64,000 nt of DNA from Streptacidiphilus fuscans. Lineage in GTDB: Bacteria; Actinomycetota; Actinomycetes; Streptomycetales; Streptomycetaceae. Made by a program: the position numbers and the translations under genes. The stretch lies in contig NZ_JADPRT010000002.1 of the NCBI RefSeq assembly GCF_015690355.1, positions 569,337 to 633,336 on the forward strand. The letters run 5' to 3'. Numbering within the stretch: the stretch's first letter is position 1; each line of letters opens with the position of its first letter. This document shows positions 24,548 to 32,931 of the stretch, in pieces. The notes beneath the pieces are model-generated. The model searched no databases and was not told where the DNA came from. It worked only from the letters and a program-made list of their open reading frames with translations.

Positions 24548-25534
24548 TCAGTTCTCCTCGGCCGCTGCGGTGATGGTGATGAACGCCTGCTCCAGGCCGA
24601 CCCCGGCGACCTCCAGGCCGCGCGGGTAGAAGCCGGCCCGGTAGACCGCGGCCATGGTGGCGTCGGCGTCCGAGGTGGAGATGCGGACCGTGTGGCCGCT
24701 CAGGTCCAGCGTGGTGACGCCCGGCAGGGTGTGCAGCAGGGAGGTGTCGACCGTGCCGTCCTGCGGGTGCAGGTCGAAGGAGATCCGGCGCTGACCGGCG
24801 CGGGCCTTGATCTCGGCGGCGGTGCCGTCGGCGATCAGGCGGCCCTTGTGCATCACCAGGACGCGGTCGGCGATGGCGTCGGCCTCCTCCAGGTAGTGCG
24901 TGGCGAAGAGGATGGTCCGGCCGGCGTCGGCCTGGGCCTTCATCACCGACCAGAAGGCCTGGCGGGCGGTGACGTCCATGCCGGTGGTCGGCTCGTCGAG
25001 GACGATCAGGTCGCTGTCCCCCGCCGTGGCCAGCGCGAACCGGACCCGCTGCTCCTGGCCGCCGGAGAGCTTGTCGACCTTGCGGTCGGCGATGTCGAGG
25101 ATCTGGGCGGTGGTGAGCACCGCGTCGACGTCGTAGCCGCGCGGGTGGACCTTGCAGGCGAAGGTGACCAGCTCGCGCACGGTCACCTCGGGCAGCAGCC
25201 CGCCGCTCTGCAGCATGACGCCGACCCGGCCGTCGACGACGGCCTGGCGGGGCGTGCCGCCGAAGAGGCTGACCTGTCCGGCGCTCGGGTCCTTGAGGCC
25301 CAGCAGCATGTCGATGCTGGTGGACTTCCCGGCCCCGTTCGGGCCGAGGAAGGCGACGGTCTCGCCGCGGTGCAGGGTGAAGGAGCTGTCACTGACGGCC
25401 TTGACGCTGCCGAAGCTCTTGCTGACCCCGCGGAACGCGGCGACCTCGGCGGCCCCGGCCGCCCGCCCGTCGCGGTCGGCGCCCACGGCGACCTTCCGGT
25501 CCGCCCCCGTGTACTGCTCGGTGGAAGTTGTCAT
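24548..25534 (-). CDS. ABC transporter ATP-binding protein (DrrA/CcmA type)
   Basis: A 328-residue ATPase with Walker A GPNGAGKST (residues 64-72), signature LSGGQEQRV, Walker B LIVLDEPTTGMD and H-loop FATHYLEEAD. A C-terminal domain follows (KARAGQRRISFDLHPQDGTV) like that of drug exporters. The first 35 residues are a polar extension. It energises the neighbouring ABC-2 permease. I prefer the ATG at 25534; a GTG at 25555 adds 7 residues, and neither has a clear ribosome binding site. The upstream region carries a long inverted repeat (25690-25717), a possible regulator site. Confidence 0.92.
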   Translation of the reverse strand: MTTSTEQYTGADRKVAVGADRDGRAAGAAEVAAFRGVSKSFGSVKAVSDSSFTLHRGETVAFLGPNGAGKSTSIDMLLGLKDPSAGQVSLFGGTPRQAVVDGRVGVMLQSGGLLPEVTVRELVTFACKVHPRGYDVDAVLTTAQILDIADRKVDKLSGGQEQRVRFALATAGDSDLIVLDEPTTGMDVTARQAFWSVMKAQADAGRTILFATHYLEEADAIADRVLVMHKGRLIADGTAAEIKARAGQRRISFDLHPQDGTVDTSLLHTLPGVTTLDLSGHTVRISTSDADATMAAVYRAGFYPRGLEVAGVGLEQAFITITAAAEEN

Positions 25535-26071
25535 GTGAGAAGACTCGCGGATCACGGGGTGCCGACGTCAGTGCCACCCCTCCTCGGCTGCCCATGACGG
25601 ATGTCACGGTCCGTGCCGTGACCAGCGATCCGCGACGGCCGACGCGGGCACCGATCGGGAGGGGCCGGCGTTCACCCGGGCGGCGCAGCGTCGTTCGAAC
25701 GGTCGAGTACGAACGACAGGTTCGCTCGTTCGGCCGCAGCGGACCCCGACCGGAACCGCGTCCGACGACGTCAGCGGGGGCGCGAGCCCGCTCCGACCCG
25801 TGCGCCGCACCGAACACGCGGGCGAACGCGAGGGGTCTTCGGGCAAACCCGGCGCTCCCCCGCGTCACCCGTTCGGCCCTCGCGCGGCGGCCCGCCACCC
25901 CGGCGTCCACGCGCCGCCCGCGCGCCGGGGTCGTGCATCGGCGCGACCGGCCTTGCATGATGACGGAAAGTGACTCGACCGTCACCCCACGGGTATCACC
26001 CGGGTGCGTTCGTCCCACGGGGCGGCAGTCCCCGCCGTCCACAACCGCACGACCGAGAGGTGTGACACGCG
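25535..26071. other. Roughly 540 nt divergent intergenic region
   Basis: I see no credible gene here; the open frames crossing it are Arg/Pro-rich shadows without ribosome binding sites. It contains a cluster of CGTTCG/CGAACG motifs (25690-25736) that may control the ABC exporter genes, and a GAGAGGTG ribosome binding site (26053-26060) for the small gene at 26072. Confidence 0.5.
25690..25717. promoter_or_regulatory. Inverted repeat upstream of the ABC exporter operon
   Basis: GTCGTTCG (25690-25697) and CGAACGAC (25710-25717) are perfect 8 bp arms 12 nt apart. Further GTTCG units follow at about 25720 and 25728. It lies 156 nt before the ATPase start. It is a plausible site for the DesR-like regulator. 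Confidence 0.45.
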
Positions 26072-26266
26072 ATGGTTCTGCCCATTTCCGCAGCGGTGCT
26101 GTTGCTGATCATCGTGGTGGTCCTGATGAGGCGTTCCGGGCTGAAGGGCTGGCACGCCTTCGCCTGCACCCTGCTCGGGTTCTATCTGGCGTCCAGCTCG
26201 ATCGCCCCGTCGATCAAGACCGTGACCACCAGCGTCGCGGGCATGCTGACCGGCCTCAAGCTGTAG
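26072..26266 (+). CDS. Small hydrophobic protein, streptomycete-type
   Basis: A 64-residue protein with two hydrophobic stretches: residues 1-20 (MVLPISAAVLLLIIVVVLM) and 28-42 (HAFACTLLGFYLASS). An amphipathic end follows (IKTVTTSVAGMLTGLKL). I recall similar 60-70 residue proteins in streptomycetes, with the pattern SGL-x-HA-x-C-x-LFGFYLA, but no known function. A GAGAGGTG ribosome binding site lies 11 nt before the ATG. It stands alone between the divergent ABC operon and mshB. Confidence 0.7.
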   Translation: MVLPISAAVLLLIIVVVLMRRSGLKGWHAFACTLLGFYLASSSIAPSIKTVTTSVAGMLTGLKL

Positions 26267-26360
26267 GGCCCGGCTTCGCACCCGCGCCGGATCAGCCCGG
26301 CCCCGGCTACCGCCGTCGTGACGCGACGGTGCCGTGTCCGTCGCTGTCGGTGCCACCGCC

Positions 26361-26366
26361 TACGCT
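26361..26366 (+). promoter_or_regulatory. -10 hexamer of a probable leaderless promoter for mshB
   Basis: TACGCT lies exactly 6 nt before the ATG at 26373 and no ribosome binding site is present. The same hexamer and spacing occur before the RpiB-family gene on the other strand (60803-60808). Confidence 0.5.
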
Positions 26367-26372
26367 GACCCC

Positions 26373-27287
26373 ATGACGGATTCACCCTCGGCAGCTCGCG
26401 CCGGCCGGCGCCTGCTTCTCGTCCACGCCCACCCCGACGACGAGTCGATCGGCAACGGCGCGACGATGGCCCGTTACGCCGCCGAGGGGGCCGGCGTCAC
26501 GCTGGTCACCTGCACCCTCGGCGAGGAGGGCGAGGTCATCGGCAACGACCTGGCCCATCTCGTCGCCCACCGCGAGGACGCGCTCGGCCCGCACCGGATC
26601 ACCGAGCTGGCCGCCGCGATGCGCGAGCTCGGGGTCACCGACCACCGGTTCCTCGGCTCCCCCGGCCGCTGGCGGGACTCGGGGATGATGGGCGTGGCCA
26701 GCAACGGCCATCCCGAGGCGTTCTGGCAGGCCGATCCGGACGAGGCCGCGGCCGAGCTGGTCCTGGTGATCCGCGAGGTCCGTCCGCAGGTCCTGGTCAC
26801 CTACGACCCCAACGGCGGTTACGGCCACCCCGACCACATCCAGGCGCACCGGGTGGCCATGCGCGGCGCCGAGCTCGCCGCCGACCCGGCCTTCCGGCCG
26901 GAGCTGGGCGCACCGCACCACATCGCCAAGGTCTACTGGAACGTCATCCCGCGTTCCGTGGTCGAGGCCGGGTTCGCCGCACTCCGCGCCGCCGGCAAGG
27001 ATTCGCCGTTCCCGGGCATCGCCTCCGCGGACGACGTCCCCGGCGTGGTCGACGACGCCGAGGTGACGGCCGCCGTCGACGGCAGCGCCTTCGCCGCGGC
27101 CAAGGCCGCCGCGATGCGCGCGCACGTCACTCAGATCTCGGTCGAAGGCCCGTTCTTCGCGCTCTCCAACGACCTGGGCCAGCCGCTGCCCGCCGTCGAG
27201 TACTACCGCCTGGTCCGCGGCGACGCGGGTCCGCGTGACGCCGCGTCGGGCTGGGAGCTCGACCTCTTCGCCGGGGTGACCGAGTGA
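26373..27287 (+). CDS. mshB: Mycothiol biosynthesis deacetylase MshB
   Basis: A 304-residue zinc deacetylase of the LmbE family. It removes the acetyl group from GlcNAc-Ins to give GlcN-Ins in mycothiol synthesis. Zinc ligands are visible as HAHPDDE (His20, Asp23) and the later [12 protein letters not shown] (third His). Further family segments are [11 protein letters not shown] and RDSGMMG. Length and the presence of [10 protein letters not shown] favour MshB over its paralogue Mca. The ATG at 26373 follows a TACGCT hexamer by 6 nt, suggesting a leaderless transcript. The stop overlaps the next gene by 4 nt. Confidence 0.94.
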   Translation: MTDSPSAARAGRRLLLVHAHPDDESIGNGATMARYAAEGAGVTLVTCTLGEEGEVIGNDLAHLVAHREDALGPHRITELAAAMRELGVTDHRFLGSPGRWRDSGMMGVASNGHPEAFWQADPDEAAAELVLVIREVRPQVLVTYDPNGGYGHPDHIQAHRVAMRGAELAADPAFRPELGAPHHIAKVYWNVIPRSVVEAGFAALRAAGKDSPFPGIASADDVPGVVDDAEVTAAVDGSAFAAAKAAAMRAHVTQISVEGPFFALSNDLGQPLPAVEYYRLVRGDAGPRDAASGWELDLFAGVTE

Positions 27288-27838
27288 GCCGGCCTCAGAC
27301 TCCTGACGACGACGGCCGGGACGACAAGGCCCGGGGCAGCAAGGGCCAGGACGGGAAGAACGGCCGGCCTGCCCGGGGCCGCGCGAGCGGCGGGCCGAGT
27401 GTGCCCGCACCGCGCAGCGGTACGTCGCTGCCGCCCGGGCGCCGCTACCCGATCGGGCGCGGCGCCCGGATGGTCAGCTATGTCGGGTTGGCCGTGCTCG
27501 GTGTCGTCATCGGCCTGGCCGGTGCGCTGATCGCCGACCTGTGGAGCGGCGGCGGCCTGGTCCTCGGCGCGGCCGGGGTGCTCGCACTCACCTACGGCGG
27601 CAGCGTTCTGACGGGCACGAAGACGGGCGCGGCGCTGCCTACGCTGACCTGGCTGGTCACGCTGCTGCTGGCCAGTCTGACCACCCCGGTGGGCAGTCAA
27701 CTCCTCGACGGGAGTGCGACGGGGGTGGCCCTGCTCTTCCTCGGCCTGCTCGGATCCGTGCTCTGCATCGCACGTCCGTCACTCTCTCCTCTTACCCCTC
27801 TCCCTCCGGCAGGACCGCGCCGCGACCGCTCCCAGTAA
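27284..27838 (+). CDS. DUF6113-like membrane protein downstream of mshB
   Basis: A 184-residue protein. The first 60 residues are polar (Asp/Lys/Gly/Arg-rich). Four hydrophobic helices follow: [52 protein letters not shown] and [17 protein letters not shown]. Its position directly after mshB with a GTGA overlap is what I recall for streptomycete DUF6113 proteins. No activity is known. Translational coupling suggests either a role tied to mycothiol or simple co-expression. Confidence 0.82.
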   Translation: MSRPQTPDDDGRDDKARGSKGQDGKNGRPARGRASGGPSVPAPRSGTSLPPGRRYPIGRGARMVSYVGLAVLGVVIGLAGALIADLWSGGGLVLGAAGVLALTYGGSVLTGTKTGAALPTLTWLVTLLLASLTTPVGSQLLDGSATGVALLFLGLLGSVLCIARPSLSPLTPLPPAGPRRDRSQ

Positions 27839-27961
27839 GGTGGTCCCCGCAACGCTGGAGACCGCGGTTCCACACACCGCAACCGCAGCCCCACGGGACG
27901 CGGGGAACAACGATCCACAACCGCACCTCGCCCCGCCGGCGGGGCGCGAACCGGAGCAGCA

Positions 27962-30358
27962 GTGAGTCGAGAATCTGACAATCCGATGTCGCCTCGTCAG
28001 GGCGGCGACTCCTACCCTTCGGGCACGCCTCCCTACGGCGTCCCGGGCGACCCGTTCTCGCGAACGGGCCAGACTCCTGGGGCCGGGCAGTCCGGCCAGC
28101 CGGGGCACGCCGGGTCGGGTCAGCCCGCGCAGAGCGGCGATGAACCGCGCACGGAAACCACGCTCACCACCCGCATCAAGATCAATATCCCGGGATCGCG
28201 GCCGATCCCGCCGGTCGTGGTGCGCAGCCCGATCAACGAGGAGACGGGCGAGCAGCCCGCGCCGCGCCACCCTCGTGGCGAGGAGACGGGCGAGCAGTCG
28301 ATGCCGCGTCGGCACCGCGCCGACAGCTCGGGCTCGCCGGTCCTCGGTGTGATGGAGTCCGGCCAGGGCACCGCGCTTCCGCCGGACCTCCCCGCCGAGT
28401 GGCGCACCGCGGACCAGGCGGCCCCGGCCCAGGACAGCCAGTCGCAGAGCAACAGCGGCTGGTTCGCTCCGCGGAAGAAGTCCACGCCGCCTCCGCCGCC
28501 CGCGTCTCCGGCCGCACCGGCGGGGCCGTCGGCGCCCGACCGGTCCGTGCCCCCGGCGCCGCCCGCGCCGCCGTGGCAGACCGGGGAGTTCCAGGCACCG
28601 CCGCAGCAGCAGCCGCAGAGCCCCTCGCAGACCGGGGAGCAGCCGCTCCCCCAGCGGCCGGCGAAGGCGAAGCAGCAGCCGTCGCAGCAGCCCCCGCAGC
28701 CGCCGCGCACCCTGCAGTTCCCGACCGCGGACCTGCAGCAGCAGTCGCCGCTGGGCTACGACACGCAGTCCTCCTCGCCGTGGGCCCAGGGCCCGGGGCA
28801 GGGGCCCGGCCAGGGTCCTGGTCTGGGCGCTCCCCAGGCGTCGACGGGCTCGCAGACGCTTCCGCCCCGGCCGGTCCCGAACGCCGGGCGCCCGCGCGGC
28901 TCCGAGGGCTTCGGCAGCGGCATCGGCGGCGGCGAGCCCGGCCCCATGGGTGGGCCGATAGGCGCCGGCCCGGCCGCTGATCGCCCCGGCGTGGTCGGCG
29001 CGGAAGGCGGGCTCCCGCGGACTCTGCAGTTCCCCAACCTGACGGACCCTCAGGCCCCGGCCGGTTTCGGCGCGGTGGCTCCGCCCGTCGGCCCCGGCGT
29101 CGGTCCGGCCGCCGGTCCGGGCGCGCCCGCTCCGGCCCAGCCGGACGCGCAGCCCAAGCAGGGCAGGTCCAAGCAGCGCAAGCAGAAGGGCGGCGCCCAA
29201 GGCGGCCAGACCCAGCAGCCGGGCGGCCAGAACGCGGCCGAGCAGACCGCGGCCATGCCTGCCTTCCAGCCGGTGACCGACGCCAACGGCCACCCGGTCG
29301 GCGACGGCTTCGCGGGCGGTACGGGCGGCGCCGGTGCGCCGCCGCGTCCGGAGCCCTCGGCGGACGGCGCCGGTGGTGCCGCGTCACCGAAGGCGGGGTC
29401 CTCGTCCAAGGCCGCGTCCGGCAAGAAGCGCGGCGGCGGCAAGGCCCGCAAGCTGGCCGGGACGGGCATCGGCGCCGTCGTGGTGCTTGGCGCCGTCGCC
29501 TACGGTGCGGGCCTGATGCTGAATCAGGCCGACGTGCCCAAGGGCACCACAGTGCTCGGCCAGTCGATCGGCGGCGACACCCGCGACCAGGCGGTCACCG
29601 CACTGGACGGCAGCCTCGGCAAGCTGGCCGCGCAGCCGATCCAGGTCACGATCGACGGCAAGGCCGCCACGCTGAACCCCTCGGTCGCGGGCCTCACGAT
29701 CGACACCGGTGCGACCGTGCAGAACGTGGCGCAGCACAGCTACAACCCGGTCACCGTGATCGAGTCGATCTGGAGCGGCAGCAAGGCCGTCGCCCCCGTC
29801 GTCGTCATCGACGAGGACAAGCTGCGCTCCGCCCTCCAGCAGCTCGGCGGCTCGGGGGTCGGCGGCGCACAGCCGTACATCCACTTCTCCTCCAGCGGCA
29901 AGGTGGAGATCTCGCTGCCGAAGGCCAGCAGCGGACTGGACGTCAACGCCGCCGTCCCGCTGGTCGAGCAGGCGTTCCGCAGCCGGGCCGCCGGACACCC
30001 GGACCAGGTGGTCACCCTGCCGACGACCACGGGAGCCGCAGGCGGCGACTCGGCGGCGGCGCAGCAGGCCGCGCAGACGATCGGGGCCTGGGCGATGAAG
30101 CAGCCGTTCAAGGTGATCGCGGGCGGCTCGCCGGTGCTCTTCGGCAAGAACACCTTCAGTCATGCGCTGACCCTGCGTCCGAACGCCTCGGGTCAGTTCA
30201 CGCCGGTGTTCAACATGACCGAGCTGGCCAACGCCTACGGCACGGCCTTCGTCGGCGTCACCATGAAGAACGGGCAGCCGGTCACCCCCGAGGCGGTCGC
30301 CGCGGCGCTGTCGTCGCTGCTCAGCACTCCGGGCGGGGCCACCTCGACGAGCATCTGA
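27962..30358 (+). CDS. Large Pro/Gln-rich membrane protein with peptidoglycan-binding-like exterior
   Basis: A 798-residue protein. Residues 1-490 are disordered and rich in Pro, Gln, Gly and Ser, with repeats such as RTLQFPTADLQ / RTLQFPNLTDPQ and PQQQPQSPSQTGEQPLPQ. A basic segment leads to a transmembrane helix at about 500-520 (GTGIGAVVVLGAVAYGAGLML). The exterior (520-798) has VPKGTTVLGQSIGGDTRDQA and ITIDGKAATLNP-like segments typical of the PG_binding_4 / VanW-associated domain. So the N-terminus should be cytosolic and the C-terminus should face the wall. A link to cell-wall enzymes or septum complexes is inference. GGAG precedes the GTG start. Confidence 0.82.
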   Translation: MSRESDNPMSPRQGGDSYPSGTPPYGVPGDPFSRTGQTPGAGQSGQPGHAGSGQPAQSGDEPRTETTLTTRIKINIPGSRPIPPVVVRSPINEETGEQPAPRHPRGEETGEQSMPRRHRADSSGSPVLGVMESGQGTALPPDLPAEWRTADQAAPAQDSQSQSNSGWFAPRKKSTPPPPPASPAAPAGPSAPDRSVPPAPPAPPWQTGEFQAPPQQQPQSPSQTGEQPLPQRPAKAKQQPSQQPPQPPRTLQFPTADLQQQSPLGYDTQSSSPWAQGPGQGPGQGPGLGAPQASTGSQTLPPRPVPNAGRPRGSEGFGSGIGGGEPGPMGGPIGAGPAADRPGVVGAEGGLPRTLQFPNLTDPQAPAGFGAVAPPVGPGVGPAAGPGAPAPAQPDAQPKQGRSKQRKQKGGAQGGQTQQPGGQNAAEQTAAMPAFQPVTDANGHPVGDGFAGGTGGAGAPPRPEPSADGAGGAASPKAGSSSKAASGKKRGGGKARKLAGTGIGAVVVLGAVAYGAGLMLNQADVPKGTTVLGQSIGGDTRDQAVTALDGSLGKLAAQPIQVTIDGKAATLNPSVAGLTIDTGATVQNVAQHSYNPVTVIESIWSGSKAVAPVVVIDEDKLRSALQQLGGSGVGGAQPYIHFSSSGKVEISLPKASSGLDVNAAVPLVEQAFRSRAAGHPDQVVTLPTTTGAAGGDSAAAQQAAQTIGAWAMKQPFKVIAGGSPVLFGKNTFSHALTLRPNASGQFTPVFNMTELANAYGTAFVGVTMKNGQPVTPEAVAAALSSLLSTPGGATSTSI

Positions 30359-30393
30359 GCACCCGTCTGACCCGTCGGCCGTACGGCCCGACC

Positions 30394-30437
30394 CGAGGCC
30401 CCGGACAAGCGCCGCCGAGCGCGTGTCCGGGGCCTCG
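30394..30437 (+). terminator. Terminator of the large membrane-protein gene
   Basis: A perfect 14 bp inverted repeat, CGAGGCCCCGGACA (30394-30407) and its complement (30424-30437), with a 16 nt loop that can pair further (GCGC). It lies 36 nt after the stop at 30358. Confidence 0.8.
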
Positions 30438-30468
30438 CGCATGCCAGGGAAAGGTCCAACAAAGGGCG

Positions 30469-30503
30469 GATTGCAATACCGCTCTACGCGTGTTTTTGCA
30501 ATC
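30469..30503. promoter_or_regulatory. GATTGCAA inverted repeat
   Basis: GATTGCAA (30469-30476) and TTGCAATC (30496-30503) are perfect 8 bp arms separated by 19 nt. The centres are 27 bp apart, close to 2.5 helical turns. It is a candidate regulator site for peptide transporter system 1. Confidence 0.45.
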
Positions 30504-30700
30504 GACAATTACCCGGCGGCGACCGGTCCGTGTGCTGAATTTCTCCCATAAATTTCATCGCATCGATCACGTCTTGCCCTCGCCTGTGGGCCTTTGTCCG
30601 TTATGGACGATGCGTCATCAATACTGTTCGATTATCGGACACTTCACCCCAGGCGCGATGCACTCTCCAGAGATGCCTGCCACCCGCTTCCGGGGTGGCA

Positions 30701-30734
30701 CGGTAATGGCCGTATCGAAAATTGGGCATTACCG
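30701..30734. promoter_or_regulatory. CGGTAATG inverted repeat
   Basis: CGGTAATG (30701-30708) and CATTACCG (30727-30734) are perfect 8 bp arms separated by 18 nt, with AT-rich DNA between them. It lies 152 nt before the substrate-binding protein start. The spacing is like that of the other inverted repeat in this leader. Confidence 0.45.
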
Positions 30735-30885
30735 CAGCTCATAGCGTTATCAATCTTTGATCCGTCTACCGTCGACAGGTGCACCAATTGCCCATCAGGA
30801 TGAGCGTCAAGCTGCGTTGATGGTGGTTTCGGCTGAACATCTGCGAGCGGCTATGTCACCTTGACTGTCCCTAGGGAGTGGGAAG

Positions 30886-32766
30886 ATGAGCAGAAGGAAC
30901 CTTCGGGTCCTGCAGGGAGCCGCCCTCGTGGCGGTCGGGGCGATGGCCCTCACGGCGTGCAGCAGCAGCGGGGGCAGCAACGGCACCAAGCTGGCCACCG
31001 ACTACTCCTACGGGGCGATCCCGGCCGCGAACACCAACGTCAAGGCCGGCGGCACCTTCACGTACGCCGAGTCCCCCGGCGGGGCCCCGAACTGGATCTT
31101 CCCCCTTACCCCGGCTGCCAACTCCTCGGTCTTCACGGCCTACGAGTTCCAGTACCTGAGCTGGCGGACGCTGTTCTGGTCGCCGAAGGGCTCCACCCCG
31201 GACTGGGACTACTCCCGCTCCATGACCGACAGCAAGCCCAGCGTGTCGGCCGACGGCAAGACCTTCACCATCAAGCTGAACGGCAAGTACACCTGGTCGG
31301 ACGGTCAGAAGCTGACCTCCCAGGACGTGCTGTTCTTCTACTACCTGTACAAGGCCGCCGTCGCCGAGAACCCGGCCAACGCGGGCAACTACACGCCGGG
31401 TCAGTTCCCGGACAACGTCACCTCGGTGTCCGCGCCGGACGCGCAGACGGTGACCTTCACCTTCAACAAGGCGTACAACCCGGACTTCGTCCTGTCGACG
31501 GACTTCGCCCAGCTGATCCCGCTCCCGGAGCACGCGTGGGCCAAGGCGTCGGCCAACGGCCCGATCCTGGACCCGAGCAAGCCGGCCAACGCCAAGGCGA
31601 TCTACGACTTCCTGGCCTCGCAGTCGAAGGACCTGGCCTCCTACGGCACCAACCCGCTGTGGCAGGTCGTCGACGGCGCGTACAAGATCAAGAGCTACAA
31701 CACCTCCACCGGCGCGGCCGACTTCGCGGCCAACACCGCGTACACCGGTGAGGGCAAGCCGACCTTCAACGAGGTCGACGAGCTCGCGTACACCTCGTAC
31801 ACCGCGATCTTCAACGACCTGCTCAGCGGCAAGCTGGACATGGGCCCGGTCGACTACTCGGTGCTGCCGCAGGTCAACAAGCTGAAGGCGAAGAAGTACA
31901 ACGTCTACGGCCTGCCGGACTTCGGTAACAACGAGATCTTCATCAACTTCAAGAACACCACCAACAACTGGGACAAGGCTGTCTCCCAGCTGTACATCCG
32001 TCAGGCCTTCGCGTACCTGCAGGACCAGAGCGCGGAGATCAAGGGTGCCTTCGACGGCGCCGGCGCTCCGGCCTACGGCTCCGTCCCGGCCGCGCCGAAG
32101 TCGCCGTACGCCCCGTCGAGCGTGCTGAACAACCCGTACCCGTTCTCGCCCGACAAGGCCAAGCAGCTGCTGACCTCGCACGGCTGGAACGTGGTCGCCA
32201 ACGGCGAGACCACCTGCACCAGCCCGGGCACCGCCGCCAACCAGTGTGGTGCGGGCATCACCAAGGGTCAGAACCTCGACTTCTCGCTGTACTACAGCAC
32301 CCAGCCCGACGCGCTCGGCAAGGAGGACACCGCGTTCGCCGGTAACCTCAAGCAGCTGGGCATCAACGTCACGCTGCACCCCGACACGTTCAACAACGTG
32401 CTGCAGAACGAGTCCACGGTCTCCAGCCCGAAGAACGACAACAACTGGGGCATGGCCGACTTCGGCGGTAACACCAACAACATCTACCCGAGCACGGACA
32501 ACCTGCTCAACACGGGTGGGTCGTACAACGCGGGTGGCTACTCCGACCCGACCCTCGACGCCGACATCAACAACTCGATGACCTCGGCCGACTCGATGGC
32601 GATCCAGAAGGAGCTCACCGACGCCTCCTCGCAGGAGCCGGTGATCTGGCAGCCCGTCCCGGACCTCGTGATGGCCTGGGCCCCGAACGTCTCCGGCAGC
32701 TCGGACGCCTTCGGCGCCACCACGCAGTACATGTTCAACCCTGAGGACATGTACTTCACCAACTAG
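30886..32766 (+). CDS. Peptide ABC transporter substrate-binding lipoprotein (system 1)
   Basis: A 626-residue SBP family 5 protein. The lipoprotein signal ends in ALTAC with Cys25 as the lipidation site, followed by a Ser/Gly linker. Typical features are SADGKTFTIKLNGKYTWSDG, TSQDVLFFYYLYK, IFNDLLSGKLDMG, AFAYLQDQSAEIKGAF and YSTQPDALGKEDTAFAGNL. It should bind oligopeptides or similar solutes outside the membrane and deliver them to the two permeases encoded next. ATG with GGGAG upstream. Two stem-loops follow it, probably raising its level over the membrane parts. Codon use is strongly biased to C/G endings, as in highly expressed genes. Confidence 0.93.
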   Translation: MSRRNLRVLQGAALVAVGAMALTACSSSGGSNGTKLATDYSYGAIPAANTNVKAGGTFTYAESPGGAPNWIFPLTPAANSSVFTAYEFQYLSWRTLFWSPKGSTPDWDYSRSMTDSKPSVSADGKTFTIKLNGKYTWSDGQKLTSQDVLFFYYLYKAAVAENPANAGNYTPGQFPDNVTSVSAPDAQTVTFTFNKAYNPDFVLSTDFAQLIPLPEHAWAKASANGPILDPSKPANAKAIYDFLASQSKDLASYGTNPLWQVVDGAYKIKSYNTSTGAADFAANTAYTGEGKPTFNEVDELAYTSYTAIFNDLLSGKLDMGPVDYSVLPQVNKLKAKKYNVYGLPDFGNNEIFINFKNTTNNWDKAVSQLYIRQAFAYLQDQSAEIKGAFDGAGAPAYGSVPAAPKSPYAPSSVLNNPYPFSPDKAKQLLTSHGWNVVANGETTCTSPGTAANQCGAGITKGQNLDFSLYYSTQPDALGKEDTAFAGNLKQLGINVTLHPDTFNNVLQNESTVSSPKNDNNWGMADFGGNTNNIYPSTDNLLNTGGSYNAGGYSDPTLDADINNSMTSADSMAIQKELTDASSQEPVIWQPVPDLVMAWAPNVSGSSDAFGATTQYMFNPEDMYFTN

Positions 32767-32774
32767 TCCGACCG

Positions 32775-32849
32775 TCGGGGCGGCCCCACCCAGCCGCCCC
32801 GACATCCGGCGTTTGCCCAGCCCACTCCTGCCGAGCGCCGAGTGGGCTG
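32775..32849 (+). terminator. Two consecutive intercistronic stem-loops after the binding-protein gene
   Basis: Stem 1 pairs TCGGGGCGG (32775-32783) with CCGCCCCGA (32794-32802). Stem 2 pairs CAGCCCACTC (32818-32827) with GAGTGGGCTG (32840-32849). They lie between the lipoprotein and the first permease. Such loops after an SBP gene typically stabilise its message and limit permease expression. Confidence 0.65.
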
Positions 32850-32931
32850 AGCAGTACCCGGCCCCCGCACATCTCGCTGGGGGCCCACCCCCCTCCCCCC
32901 GCGAACCACTACTGAGGAGGAGACCCCGGAC

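Larger units (their letters stand above)
30359..30885. other. 527 nt intergenic region, AT-rich leader of peptide transporter system 1
   Basis: After a terminator (30394-30437) the next 440 nt are clearly richer in A/T than the rest of the window and hold no credible gene. Short frames here have no ribosome binding site and unlike codon use. It contains two long inverted repeats (30469-30503 and 30701-30734), a 7 bp hairpin (30679-30699), and a GGGAG ribosome binding site before the gene at 30886. It is probably a heavily regulated promoter. Confidence 0.6.

Noticed and set aside
25535..26071. Gene in the divergent gap before the ABC exporter
   Set aside because: Long frames on both strands here are Arg/Pro/Ser-rich, overlap each other and lack ribosome binding sites.
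30490..30803. Small open frames of 69-84 codons in the AT-rich leader
   Set aside because: No ribosome binding site, Cys/His/Arg-rich random-looking products, and codon use unlike the window.
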